NCBI GenBank assembly: GCA_902805475.1
Contig: CADCSX010000023.1
Span: forward strand, 248,001-312,000
Direction of reading: 5' to 3'
From: Entonaema liquescens
Lineage: Eukaryota > Ascomycota > Sordariomycetes > Xylariales > Xylariaceae
DNA length: 64,000 bases
In this document: piece after piece, positions 12,766 to 24,685 of the stretch
Position numbering within the stretch: position 1 is the stretch's first letter
How the letters are laid out: every line of letters begins with the position of its first letter
The notes under the pieces: model-generated
The model's database searches: none
What the model saw: the letters and a program-made list of their open reading frames with translations, nothing else
What the model was told of the DNA's origin: nothing
Translations under genes and position numbers: made by a program

Positions 12766-14112
12766 GATGACGGAATGCGAGTGTAAGCAAATATACACCG
12801 TTCGAGGGGGAGAAGAATGAGGTGCGGAAGGTCGCGTGAGTAGGTGGTAGGTAGGTATGTATAAGTGGTAATGCACCTGTAATATTTTTGTATGGAGGTG
12901 GACGGTTATCGAAACCCCTCGATACGGGGCGATAAACCTTTGCAGAATAATTTTTTTTCTTTTTTTGGAAAGAGCTTTGCCCATTCGCCCGCATCCACAG
13001 TGGTGACACTTACCTGTCAAGTGACAGTATTGCCTAGCAATTGCCAAGTACCTGCCAGCTGTGACACATTACTGCCCCTCATCACCGCCCCCACACTTCT
13101 TATAAATATCTGGTCTCCCCTCTTCATTTTTCCATTTTCTTCTTCTTCTTTTCTTCTTCAGCTCTCTTTGCCTTTTGGCTTAGATCAAGTGTAGTATCTG
13201 TTCTTTTCAGTTTAATCTCTGAAAGAGTTACATAGTAACTCAATCGTGATTATTCTAATTTTTGTCCTGAGGGAACGCATCCTCTGGGCTTGCCCATGAT
13301 CGTTCCCACCGTGTCCCTGGTATTACACTGCCTCCAGGTGACGCGAAACTTTCATTGCTATTTCTGGCTTGCCCAGGATTGCGAAGATAGTTACCAAGAA
13401 TCTGATGTAGAAAGATAAAATTGTAATTTAATTCCCTGATATAATTGCTACGTAGCGGACAAAATGGCGGTTGCATCTCGTCGTATAATCATATCTTCAA
13501 TATTTCAATCCAAACTGTTGGATACATACTAGGCTACAGTCCTAGCCATTGTTTTCTAATACCTGTCGATCAGTGTGTTCCGTGGTTTCGCCTTTCAACA
13601 GAAAATTCTACCTACCTGCCTTGTAGCTTGTTGACGAGTTAGAAGTTCGTTGTATCTAAATCATTGTATCTAAATCTTAAAATCTGTAGCCGTGATACGT
13701 CATATCACAGATTCACGGATCTACGGCACGAACTTTTTGATAAATGAACTTTGATGTTCCTTCAGAGCCTAGACCAGTTACATAATACTGCTCTCAGCCT
13801 CGCATATGTATTTATGCCACACTAATTCCACTAGCGTGCTCCCGCCACTAGAAATGGACACTACATGTAAATTGGTCGTGGCACTCCCGAGGTACGTACC
13901 GTACCGTACCTGATGCGGATGAAGTGGGTTATTTGGAAATCTTTCAGCCTCGACAAGTCTCTAAGCTTTCTCACCCTTTCATCATCACACCGCAAAAGAC
14001 GACCTAACATATCTTCGCCCATTCGGAAAAGTTATTGCATTACCACCTTCAGATTAACCCCCTTATACTCATTATAAGAGTTTCAAGCGCAGCCTGTGCT
14101 GCATCAGTCGCA
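12766..14112. other. Divergent intergenic region between MGE1 and RPB3
   Basis: About 1.3 kb between divergent genes, so it must hold both promoters. Visible are a short T-rich stretch near 12950-12965, a pyrimidine-rich stretch at 13115-13165 and a small GGTACGTACCGTACCGTACC-type repeat near 13890-13912. No coding sequence is supported. Confidence 0.5.
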
Positions 14113-15245
14113 ATGATGGAATACGATAATATGATGGATGGCGACTTCAAGGAGGACTTTGGACCTAAGATCCAGGTGTCGGCAGTACGGAATGCCACCA
14201 TTGTCACGTTCATGAGACAACTATTCTAATTGTACTTCTTTATAGGCCGACCGATATCACGTCGATTTCGAGCTAAGTAATGTCGACATATCTCTCGCGA
14301 ACTCCCTCCGACGCGTCATGCACGCTGAAGTCCCAACAATCGCTATCGATCTCGTCGAGATTGAAGCAAACACATCCGTCCTTGCCGACGAGTTCATCAG
14401 CCACCGTCTCGGCTTAATTCCTCTCAACTCTAGCGAAATTGACAATCTCTCCTACTCGCGCGACTGCGACTGCGAACAGAACTGCGAAAGATGCAGTGTA
14501 ACCCTCACCCTCCACGCTAAATGCACAAGCGACGAAGTTATGAAGGTGTATGCTCGCGATCTAGTTGTTGGATTTAACCGACCTAACAGCGAGATTGGAA
14601 ACCCCGTCATAACAGACCCTGACGGACTCGGTTCGTTAATCTGCAAGCTGCGAAAGGGCCAAGAGCTAAAGCTCAGCTGCATCGCGAAGAAGGGTATCGC
14701 AAAGGAGCATGCCAAGTGGTCTCCCACTTCCGCCATTGGCTTTGAATATGACCCGCATAACAAACTCCACCATCTAGATATGTGGTACGAGACGGACGCT
14801 GAGGCTGAGTGGTTGGTATCCTAGCACTTGTTGTATTTCTTGCCATGTAATTAACCCTACTGCTAGGCCGAAGTCGAAATATGCCGACGTCGAAGAGCCG
14901 CCTGCCGAGGGACAACCCTTCGACTACGATGCTGTCCCGTCGCGATTTTACTTCGAGGTTGAGGGAATCGGAAACATCCAATCCGATGCGATTATCTTAG
15001 AGGGCGTCAAGGAGTTGCAGCGGAAGCTTGCCGGTCTGATCCACGGGCTCGGAGAGAGCGAGGGCATGAACGGCGAGTACGATGGTCCTCGCAGTCCGGA
15101 TGGAATGGATACCGGCGGAGGCTATCTAGAGCAGGGCTACAGTACTCCTTACGGGAATCCCGGGGCAGCCAGCGCCTGGGGAGGCGGAGCTACGGCGTAC
15201 GGAACGACACCTTATGGCAACTCTGGTTCTAACGGATGGAGTTAA
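14113..15245 (+). CDS. RPB3: RNA polymerase II subunit RPB3
   Basis: Alpha-like core subunit of RNA polymerase II, which dimerises with RPB11 to nucleate assembly of the enzyme. Exons 14113-14175, 14246-14811 and 14867-15245 give 335 residues. The dimerisation domain signature (SNVDISLANSLRRVMHAEVPTIAI) follows the first intron. The fungal RPB3 zinc loop is complete, with Cys95, Cys97, Cys101 and Cys104 in CDCEQNCERC. The second intron uses a GTTGGT donor inside GAGTGG, which restores the conserved EWPKSKYAD. The C-terminal tail is Gly/Tyr/Ser-rich. Two adjacent ATGs precede EYDNMMDGDF; the first is taken as the start. Confidence 0.97.
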
Positions 15246-15705
15246 GCATCTGATACCCCTAATGAGCTCACTTCTCTCCGAAGGCAGATTTTTACGGCCT
15301 GCCTTGTAAAATATGAGGTTTCGAGTCACCTCAAGGTCAAGCCCGAGGGTTGGTTTCTTGAGACACGATCTGGTTGCGTTGCATTGTATCATCACGCGGC
15401 GTTTAGGGGATACTCAGGTTAGAGAAAGTGGACGTGTGCATCTTCACATAAAATCATTTCTCCATTTGGTAGGTATAAGATACGCGCTTGTCTGGAAACC
15501 CAGCCCAAGCGCACATAATACAAGCAATAGAAAGCATTATACCCCAAAATAGCTGATAGGTAAAACTGCCAATGCCTCCCAAAACGCCTTTGATGATGCC
15601 AAGGATTTGACTCTAAACGCCGTCATTCTAGGTATAACCTCTAGATCCGTATCCACTCTATCGGTGCTATATCGAAGGCTCGTCCGTATTTGCGTGCAAG
15701 AATAC
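15246..15705. other. Intergenic spacer, convergent 3' ends
   Basis: Space between the 3' ends of RPB3 and the mitochondrial carrier. Only 3' UTR-like sequence is seen. Confidence 0.5.
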
Positions 15706-16903
15706 TTATTCAATCCCCTTGAACTTTCTATAAACCTTGCGGTGCGCTTCTAGGAACAAAAATGTACATATCGTTTGCCTGTTGTGTCGTTAGCGAGGAA
15801 GTATAAGGAAAGCTTGGTTGAAACTTACGGTCCCAACCTTAGGAAGGCCGGCACCCAGCCTTTGAACATCCACGTCGCGCCCTCTTTGGCATAGATCTCA
15901 CGTAGCAAGTGGACGATCCCCTGCTTGTGGCTAGTGCTCATTACTCGGCTCTTGATGACGTCGACCGGCGAGCAAATGGTGGTAGCTACGAACCCGGCAA
16001 AGAACGAGCTAGCGAAATGCGTCGTCGTGGTGTCGCCGAGCGGCGTATACGCTATTAACATTCCTTTGAACGTGTCGTAGCTGGCTAGTTGACCGGCGTT
16101 CATGAGCGCGGCGCGGGTGCTGTTCGGCAAGACTCCGCGGAACCAACTCCGGATCCCTCCTCGCGAAACATACGCAGCATACCGTCGAGACCGTGCTTAT
16201 AGCCCCGACGCTGGGCTGCGGGTAGGGCCGCGTCCTGTTGCATGCGCACGTTGGTCACGTCGGCGGCGTTTCCGGATATGCCGCCGAGGAAACCGGAAAA
16301 CGTCGACAGCCCGATTAGTAACGGCAACGAGGGTTTGTGACCGTCGGCCGTGTAGCGGGCCTTGAGCTCTTCGTACACGCCGAAACGGACGGTCGAGTAC
16401 GTCATTTGCCGAAGCAGCGACGCCGACAGGCCGTTATACAGCCCGAGGACACCCTGCGTTCGCACGACGTGTACGAAGGTGCCGCTCATGTTTTTGGGAG
16501 CATCGCCGGTTCGCAACTGGAGCCGAACCTTAACTGTACATCGCACATCACCCGTTAGCGGAATGCTGATCGGAACCTAAGCGTTTAAGCTAGGACTGAA
16601 AAAAAACTTGGATATATGGAAGTTTTCTCTCTTCGTAATCGCAAAAAAAAACATACCGAGATCAAGCGGATGCGTTACGCAAGCAGCAAAACTACTCGCG
16701 CTGCCGCCGAACCAGAAGGGATAGGATATGCGCTCGTGAGCTAGAGCAGCCTTCTTCTTTTCTAAGGCATTGGGTTTAGGCTTGGCATTGACATTGGCAT
16801 TGGCATTGGCGGCCACGGCTGCGGCTGCGGCTGCGGAGGTTGGTGTGGCGGCGACGGACGGCTCATGGGAGGTCGTCGGAGGAAGAGGGGGTACGGATTG
16901 CAT
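15706..16903 (-). CDS. DIC1: Mitochondrial dicarboxylate carrier (DIC1-like), frame broken once
   Basis: Inner-membrane carrier of the SLC25 family, probably exchanging malate or succinate for phosphate. Exons are 16903-16657, 16533-15829 and 15778-15706. Three repeats are visible, with signatures HPLDLVKVRLQ (created by splicing intron 16534-16656), NAADVTNVRMQQD and SPVDVIKSRVM. The end RLGPQTICTFLFLE is the usual end of the family and spans the second intron. The N-terminal about 55 residues are an Ala/Asn/Pro-rich extension containing an ANANANVNAK run. The frame is lost at 16151-16160: MLRMFREEG and the continuation WFRGVLPNSTRAALM lie in different frames. Exons sum to 1025 nt, one short of 342 codons, so a single missing base in a G run of the coding strand is the simplest cause. 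DIC1 is the best family match; another SLC25 member is possible. Confidence 0.88.
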
Positions 16904-17805
16904 CTTTTAAGATTGAAAATAGAATGTTACACTAGACAGGGGCGTAACTCGAAGAATGAATGGACGAAAAGCAGCATCCCTATAATTTGCTTACTATTTT
17001 AGCAACTCTACTTTTTGGGTTTTTCTGCTAATATCGTAAGAATGGGTCGGGAGGAGTAATAGTAAGTAAGTGTATGTAAGGTATGTGTATGTATGTACGT
17101 CGTAGAGGAAGGATTGCAATTGGTAATATAAACAGAAAATAATAATAAAAAATGATCTGGCGCAAATTCACCTACCAAATACAGCGAACCCAAGCCATAT
17201 GTAAAGTAAAGAACGGTGTAGCTGACCGTAGGTCGGAGGAAAAGTTGGCGACTAAGCCCTGACGGCATGGAATGACTTCGAGGTATTCATCGAAAAAAAA
17301 AGACTAAGAGAAAAAAAACATGGGCCGGTGTTCGGGTTTACCGGTATTTATTTTTTGACCGGGTCTTTTTCGCCCGAAAGTGGCATCATGTTGGTCATAT
17401 TGGTAATTCAGGTGCTACAAAAGCATGGAAGAAAGGGTTCGTCGGTACCTACATTAGGTACAGTGTTACTTACATGTACCTAAGGTACCTAACTCAATGA
17501 ACACACCCGTAGACGTCCCTACATGCAGCTATGCATTAACGTATCAGCGGCGCTATATTTGATTTAGCTTTACATCGAGGTAACTTCAGGTTTCGATGAA
17601 TCGATAAAGTACCACTTCATGGTACCTTCTCTTCCCTTGGAGCGTTGTAAGTTGATTGGCTGCATGTGGGGTATCTGAGATAACAAGGTACATTGTACAA
17701 GTTGCCCCGCGGATCTGCAAGACGACATTAAATTAATTTTGTCAAAGCTTTGCGAAATTTCTTAGCTCTAGGCCATAACATCCAACAGCCCCTCCAAGCG
17801 CAACC
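16904..17805. other. Divergent intergenic region
   Basis: Promoter region between the carrier and MSF1. It includes A-runs near 17291-17320 and a cluster of TAGGTAC/GGTACCTA-type motifs at 17450-17490. No gene is seen. Confidence 0.5.
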
Positions 17806-19338
17806 ATGTGGGCAACGCGACTCACCACATCATCATGTCTTCGGATAAGAAGGACAGCTAGCGCAAATGCCTGCAACTCAAATATTTTACGGCGATTAAA
17901 TCGTCAAAAAGTCTTATCGGGAGGTGTGTGGTGAGTTCTACCCGCTTATGAAGCTTAGCTCTCCTAACGCCTGTGTCGCCCAGCTATCTCATTTCTTCAA
18001 TACCGAACCAATACAACAACTACCATAGCCAATGGCATCACATATAAGACGGACTCCTGGTTCAATGTACCCTCAAATATCATCGATAAAATCCCCCGCC
18101 GATTGCACCTACAAAAAGACCATCCCGTTTTCATAACCCGACAAATCATCGAGTCCGTATTCCCGGCTCCGACTTTCAAGTACTACAATAACTTCAACCC
18201 CGTCGTTACAACTTACCAGAACTTCGATTCGCTAGGGTTCCCAAAAGACCACCCCGGACGAGCTAAGTCGGATACATACTACATCAATCAAGACACACTA
18301 CTACGAACGCACACGAGCGCTCATCAGGCGGACGTGTTCAGATCGAACCTAAGCGAGGGTTATTTAATCAGTGCGGATGTCTACCGCCGTGATGAAATTG
18401 ACAAGAGCCATTACCCCATATTCCACCAGATGGAGGGTGCGCGGTCATGGGATCGCGCTAAAGTACCCAATGGGAATGTATCGGCGGCTGTGTGGTCGGA
18501 CTTAGAAAAATTGCCGAAACATGATATCGAAGTCGAGGACCCAAACCCCCCGTTCGACGATAAGACGAATCCTCGGCAAGAGGCACATCACTCCCCAGCC
18601 GAGGTGGAAAGTATAGCTACCCATCTGAAGAGGTCTCTGGAGCTTATGGTAGTCGAGATCTTCACCCGCGCTCGAGCAGCTGCCCTAAAGGCCGATCCCA
18701 ACTTCGCAGATGAACCGCTCCGAGTGCGATGGGTCGAGGCATACTTCCCTTTTACAAGTCCCTCCTGGGAGCTTGAAATTTACTACGGCGGCGATTGGCT
18801 GGAAGTACTGGGATGCGGCGTAGTCAAGCAGGAGCTGTACATCAATGCAGGTGTACCAAATCAACTAGGCTGGGCTTTCGGCATTGGCCTCGAAAGAATC
18901 GCCATGCTACTATTTCAAATACCAGACATTCGTCTCTTCTGGTCGCAAGACGAGCGTTTCTTGAAGCAGTTCAGGGGTGTTTCGGACGACCTCAATTCGC
19001 TAAACCGTTTTACGCCCTTTTCCAAGTACCCTATCTGCGCTAAAGATGTATCGTTCTGGCTGAGCTCGTCGTCCGCGGCCGGAGGCAACACCAAAGCCAA
19101 CGCGCACGATTTCCACGAGAACGACGTGATGGAGATCGTACGCAGCGTGGCTGGAGATGACGTCGAAGATGTTAAACTAGTGGACCAGTTTACTCACCCT
19201 AAAACGGGGAGGAAGAGCATGTGCTATCGGATCAACTACCGTAGCCTCGAACGGACTCTGACTAATGCAGAGACTAACGATCTTCATGATAAGGTCGCTA
19301 AAACTTTGGTGGAAAAACTTGGCGTGGAAATTCGGTGA
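17806..19338 (+). CDS. MSF1: Mitochondrial phenylalanyl-tRNA synthetase
   Basis: Monomeric class II synthetase that charges mitochondrial tRNA-Phe. Exons 17806-17923 and 17984-19338 give 490 residues. The first 40 residues are rich in Arg, Ser and Thr without acidic residues, a mitochondrial presequence. The catalytic core begins at KDHPVFITRQIIE and includes FHQMEGARSW-type motif 2 and the motif 3 region GWAFGIGLERIAMLLFQIPD. The C-terminal about 100 residues, from FTPFSKYPICAKDVSFWL on, form the ferredoxin-fold anticodon-binding domain typical of the mitochondrial enzyme. The exon 1 donor (GTGTGT) is weak but keeps the frame; the nearby GTGAGT would not. Confidence 0.96.
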
Positions 19339-20190
19339 TGAATCGTGGAGGAAAATTGCTATCTCATCCCCAAGCTAACCAATATGCCTGACCCTGGTGC
19401 CTTATAGTCATTCTGGCGGCAGCCTGTTCTCACAAATGACGAGGGCATACCTTGACTTCCCTCTCTTGCTTCTTACAATGTCGAAGCCTTGCCTAGAAAG
19501 AAGTTTATCTGTTTGTTAGAAGCTTTCATTTGCACAGAACTCCAGCGTCTCCGCGCGAGGCTGCCAATGGCTCTTCTGTAGCGTGCAACGTTTACTTTCG
19601 TGGCTTGTTAGTCAAGCGTTACTACTTTTGTAGGCACTGCATATTGCATAGCACGGGTAAATTTTCTACATCAGAGATAGCTTCCGACTAGGCAAGGGGG
19701 TTCCATGAGAAGACAAGAGTTTAGGATCTCGAGGATGCTTGCTTGTTGTTTTGAGGGTAGTGTCTATTTGCTGATATCTCTATTTGGCCCAGATAGGGTT
19801 TTGGGAATCGGGACTGAGAAGCAATGGTCAGAGGAAGGGCCGCGAGTACTGAACTTTGTTCGCATCTCGGGAGGAGTTGTAAGATATGTTTAACTCGGCT
19901 CCTAGTGAATGAAGCGAGTTAGGCAATGTACATATAACTTAACACCAAGCTTTATGTCGATAATCTACGGAGATAACACCTTCCTAGAAGGATGCTGTTC
20001 CCTACTTGCCTGCCTAAGGTACTTGGGTATACATTAACTTTACCTTCGCTTGTTGCACCTTGAAATCACTGACTTGATGGTGTATTTTTGCGACTATTAT
20101 AACTGGGCTGGATACATTCTTTATACAGATCTAGTATTTGAAGGCTACCGTAAGGAGAATCCTTGTTATCTTCTGAAAAAGCAAAGTTGC
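19339..20190. other. Intergenic spacer, convergent 3' ends
   Basis: Between MSF1 and the P450 gene. A 62-codon ORF at 19705-19893 has no recognisable content, and nothing else coding is seen. Confidence 0.5.
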
Positions 20191-22219
20191 CTACTTAATA
20201 AGAAGATCGCGATCCTTCAAGATAACCCTGGTACTCTTGTATGGCATAGCGAACGTCTCCCAGGTCCATTTGGTTCTAGCCTTCTCATCTTCAAGATGTA
20301 GGTCATACTTGAGAAGTAGCTGCGAGATGACCATCTTAATTGCCAGCGACGCATGGAATCGCCCAGGGCTGTACCAAAGAGTGTAAGTAGACGACACAAG
20401 TGCAAAAAAGGAAAACTAGTTTTGACACTTACCAAGCAAGAGACCCGTAACCCCAGATAGGGTATGTCTCAGACACTTCAGTAAATTTCCGCTGTTGATT
20501 ATTAGATTCTTTAGACATATACCGAGTAGGGCTGAAGGCATTCGGCTCCATGTATGTTTGCGGATTGTGCATAAGATCATGCGATGACACACAAACAGTT
20601 GCGCCCGCTGGGACAGACAAGGAACCGTCAGAGAAGGTATAAGGCTCCAAGGCCTTTCTGCGGATCGCAACTGTTAATATGATTAGCATGTCCATGTGTC
20701 GAAATAGAATGATGTAGCATAGGTATTCATACGCGTATCCAGAGGGTTACATCTAACAGTTTCTTTTATGAAACCATCCAAAAGGGGCAACCGTTCCAAA
20801 CTTGTATAATCCAGCGGACCGGATTGTTCGATTTCTTGGCGTAGCGCGCTTTGCCATTCTTTGCGTGCGCATAGTTCTAGTATGATAAAGTGTAGATTCA
20901 TCCATGGCTGGTGAGAAGCGGCAAACCAAATGCCCAGCAGAGACTGCGAGAGAAGGTCTGGGTTCCAATAGTCGCTAGCATCCGTCAATGTAATTATATT
21001 ATGAAGAATTGTAAGCTGAAGAGCGGACTGGTTAATATCTATCTTTTTACATCTCAGGGGGAAGCTTACGCGTTGAAATTGGTCTGCTTCGATTTGGGTT
21101 GAGCCTTCGGGTCCCAAGTAATACGACAGCCTCTTCTGGATCAAGTGCATAGCCTCACCACGGTTCGTAAGTAGTGCGTGTATCACCCTGATGGAAACAC
21201 AATTTTAGAGTCCATCGATTTATACATAGAAAGATAAAAGTGCAACTAAATTTGACCTACGGCGACATAAATTGCGGTACTACCTGGAAGGCGGCCATAC
21301 ACTTTACCATGTCCTGAGGATAACGCAAGAGCGCAGAAGAAAACACCTCATCTGATGCTATATTACATGTTAGCTTACACGGTTAAAGGGGGAGATGCTA
21401 TATTCCACTTACAGAGGGAGTCGCCAAAAAACATGAGACTCATAAGTTTAGAGACGACCCGGCGAGCCGTGTCTGCGAGAGGTAAGGAAACTTCTCCTGG
21501 TTTCCATGTTAGAATAATGTCAGCCTTAAAAGGGGTCGAAATACATAATTTGACCATTTAGAACGCGGCCACCTTGAAGCTCTCTTGCGAGTATAACGTC
21601 GAACTGATCAAGCAAGTGAGGATAGAGAGTAGCTAGATGGACGGGTCCATTGACTTGAAGGAGACGACTGTATAGTCGTGTCCTTATGACTTTGTGGTTG
21701 CTGGTGTTGTGTTCGAGTTTATTCATCGTATGCTTGAACCCGAACATCTATACGTTGTCAGATTTCCGTAGAAATAGATATAGGAATGAGGTTGACTTAC
21801 ATCGGCATATACAGCTCGTTGAGAGAGACATGCTGCTTCGCTCAGCTCGGCGATCTGCTTCTTCGTGGATACGATATAAATCGGTGTAGTCGAACCCCAT
21901 GGCTTGTAAAACTTTCCGGATCGCTACGCAGCGTTAATTAGCATCTACATATGTGGTAGTGGTGGCAACTATTTAGGATAGTGCCAACCAACATAGTCGC
22001 TAAGTGTCGTTGCTATTTTTGCATATAACGGGCGTATCAGAATCTATCCCGCCAAGTTAGACTTGTAGCATTTGGAATAAGGTCATCTACACTTGCCTTC
22101 CACCATGATAGAAGCTCAATGTAGACGTACGTTCCGATTAGAATCAGGAATAGCACACGATGAACTCTCTCATCTTCAACGAGGTCAAATAAATTTGTGA
22201 AAGGCATTGGGAAACTCAT
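20191..22219 (-). CDS. Cytochrome P450 monooxygenase
   Basis: Membrane-anchored haem monooxygenase; substrate unknown. Ten exons can be joined in frame: 22219-22097, 22043-21993, 21923-21801, 21747-21573, 21496-21413, 21351-21261, 21187-21070, 21015-20733, 20670-20433 and 20368-20191, giving 487 residues. Residues 20-40 (VLFLILIGTYVYIELLSWW) are the membrane anchor. The K-helix ExxR is KETVR (Glu340, Arg343) and is followed by AIRRKALEPYTF. The haem-binding loop WGYGSLACPGRFHA has its ligand Cys429 split across intron 20369-20432, so the motif is invisible without splicing. The first intron uses a GC donor (GCAAGT), and exon 2 (51 nt) is the least certain part. Layout resembles fungal P450s that act on terpenoids, but that is only a resemblance. 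It sits beside a decayed short-chain dehydrogenase on the same strand. All frames close, so the gene appears intact. Confidence 0.85.
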
Positions 22220-22853
22220 GATGAAATGAGATTGCGAGGTGGGAAGAGAGATTGTTTATTCAGGTTGACAAGTTGGCTACAGTTCACTCCTATAACTCAT
22301 TCTCATTTCCTTGGGGATAGACCAGAATATATAAGTCCCTTATTTGCGCAGTCAAGTATTAATTGGTAAAATAACTCTCATCCATCATAGGAGAAGCGCT
22401 TATATTCTGGTTATCAATACTGCTTCATTCTGAAGCCGCAAAGTTTCAAGTCGCATACTTTGATCTCAGGTGTGGCCCGTCTATTACTTACTGATGCACT
22501 TGCATGAAGTCATAATATTGATTAGTGATAGTTAAAAGCCATATGTCGTTGTCGGTATGTAGACTTTTCCGGTTTACTCAATCGTCGTGACTCAGCTCCC
22601 ACTGCTCCCACTACTCCCCCACACGGGGACAAGAAAGGGGAATAAGACAAATTCAAGTTGTCGACATAGGGTACATAGATGCCCGGGAGAAGCTCGTTAT
22701 ACAGACGTAACTTGACATTTATCTTGTTACACTGGTCTTACTGATATTCTTTCGTCCATTCTATCTTATTCCCCAGCCTATCAAGTCCGGTTCCCATGAT
22801 GGCGCCAGCATCCTACTTTAGGTTAGCACGTCCAATAAGAAATGTGGTATCAA
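22220..22853. other. P450 upstream region
   Basis: Spacer holding the P450 promoter and the 3' side of the decayed dehydrogenase. There is a short CCCACTGCTCCCACTACTCCC direct-repeat-like stretch near 22597-22617. No gene is seen. Confidence 0.45.
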
Positions 22854-23503
22854 TCATACCATAGCAGATTGTGGCACTCCCGTCGCAGTCGTGCTCATCT
22901 TAACACTATCAGCGTTAGAACCGTACCAGAACCGACCTGTCGTGCGTTTCTTAACCTCGTCCACAACGGCGGTAGCGTACTCCCGGGTCTCCATTCGGGG
23001 CATTCCTTCTTTACCTCGAGCCCTACTAGCAATGGTATCTTCGATACCTTTATACAGAGATTGCGCTGGAAGCTGAAAATCACCGAAATAAGTCTGGCCC
23101 ATCGTTTTGACACCACCTGTAACAACTTCTAGGACGTCTACACCAAAGGGAGCCAATTCTAGTCGCAGTGTCTCAGCTACGATTTCCAGAGACTTCTTGG
23201 ATGCTGAATATGTTCCTTTATGACCGCGTGTGAGTTGTCGGAATCTTAAAAGTAGACGGCCGAAATCAAAAGAACCTACCCATATAAGGTATGTTGAGGT
23301 GTCCGGAGATAAAGGTGATATACACAGCCATCCCCTTAGCTTTGATAAGCAAAGGGGCGAAGGCTGTTGAGCTTGAACATCTTGGAGGGGTCGCGAGCTG
23401 TAGCAAAAACGTGAAAACCGGACTGTTGGAAGACAATAGCCAATTCGGAGCCGATGCCGCCATCGCTGCAACCTGTAATGAGGACGGTTTCTTTAGAGCT
23501 CAT
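22854..23503 (-). pseudogene. Decayed AYR1-like short-chain dehydrogenase, internal deletion
   Basis: Related to NADPH-dependent 1-acyldihydroxyacetone-phosphate reductase (AYR1) and similar SDR enzymes. The N-terminal cofactor-binding part is clear from 23503 (MSSKETVLITGCSDGGIGSE ... FATARDPSKM). The next recognisable segment is FAPLLIKAKGM ... FISGHLNIPYMG in another frame, and after an intron (about 23216-23279) the catalytic YSASKKSLEI and SDR C-terminus (ETLRLELAPFGVDVLEVVTG) follow to a stop at 22854. The roughly 85-90 residues normally between TARDxSKM and the PLLI segment, including the NNAG motif, are absent, and the frame changes at the joint (about 23362-23385). Neither an intron nor a single base error can account for missing sequence, so a deletion in an ancestral gene is inferred. 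The Ser and YxxxK residues survive but the fold could not. Confidence 0.75.
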
Positions 23504-24685
23504 GACGGACGTGTGTGCGGGAATAAGTTTCGAATTTTGATATGGATAGATCTGATATGAAGGCTGAAAGTGAAAGGAGGGGTTGGTTAGTCGTATTAAC
23601 AGAGAGAAGCCGAGCATTTATTTCTGGATGCAAGGGATCATGGAGTCGTTTCGAGTTCCCGTTTGCCGTGCCTCTATATAACACAAGATATAACATAAGG
23701 AACCGAGGAATAAAATAATTTTTATTCATACAAAATGCGAGGAAAGGTACACGAACCCCGTAAATAGGTATCCCAATGTTTTTTTTTTTTTTTTTAAAAA
23801 AAAAAATAAATTCCTGGACATTCATTTTTAAATATCTAAAATTAAAAAAGTGTAAATAATATCTGGCTTAAAATATTCTAAATAAGCCAAGTCAAATCAA
23901 TCTTTAGCAACGCATTATACCAGGTAAATAAAGAACATGATCGAAGGACTAGCAAGATCTTCCCACCGTGGCAACCTTCCGGGTTTATGAATATACGGGC
24001 TAGCCGATAGTAATTCGCTTTTCTAATAATACCAAAGATAACTTAACTAATTTTCATCAGGTGAAGCGTTCGAGGAGGATGATACTTTGAACTACCTTGT
24101 CCATGTCGCATAATAGGAGACGGCGTCATCAAGTCCCACCCCCAAGTCACACCGCTCCTAATTCTGAAGTATCATAGACATAGCTCCGTAATTAACATCA
24201 AATCATGCCATATAAGCATTCATACTATAGGCTTCCGGAAATGGTTTTGGACATAGGGGTTCAAGTTAACAGTCTGAGTACCCCTTTTGGTGCAAGCTCT
24301 TGGCTCTTTTCGAGAACACCACGATAGACCATCGATATGATACTACGTTTTCCAGAAAAGTTGAACGCTCCAAATACTTAGGCCAAGCAGAATGTCCTGG
24401 TTGGTAATTACCTTCTATAAGATGGCTAGGTTCTTGTCTTAAATACCTATGTCCAAGAACCTTGCCATATCGCATCCACCCACGACGTGTTTGAATATCG
24501 TCACGGTAAATCTACTGTACACATTTGCCATCATCACAAGAAATCGTCTATAAGACATGGACTGCTATATCTGCAAAGAGTTCTATACTGGTTTTAACCT
24601 ACCTAGTTTTCCTTATGCCAACCAGCCTTTTTATCATGACTCTACCAAACCTAAGAACGCAAGGCACCCCGTATACCGACTAGTT
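23504..24685. other. AT-rich spacer with long T/A tract
   Basis: About 1.2 kb of AT-rich sequence with a T-run followed by an A-run at about 23779-23808, which can fold into a perfect hairpin. No gene is supported. Confidence 0.5.

Noticed and set aside
22854..23503. Intact SDR gene with an unseen intron
   Set aside because: The missing 85-90 residues are not present anywhere between the two halves, so splicing cannot restore them.
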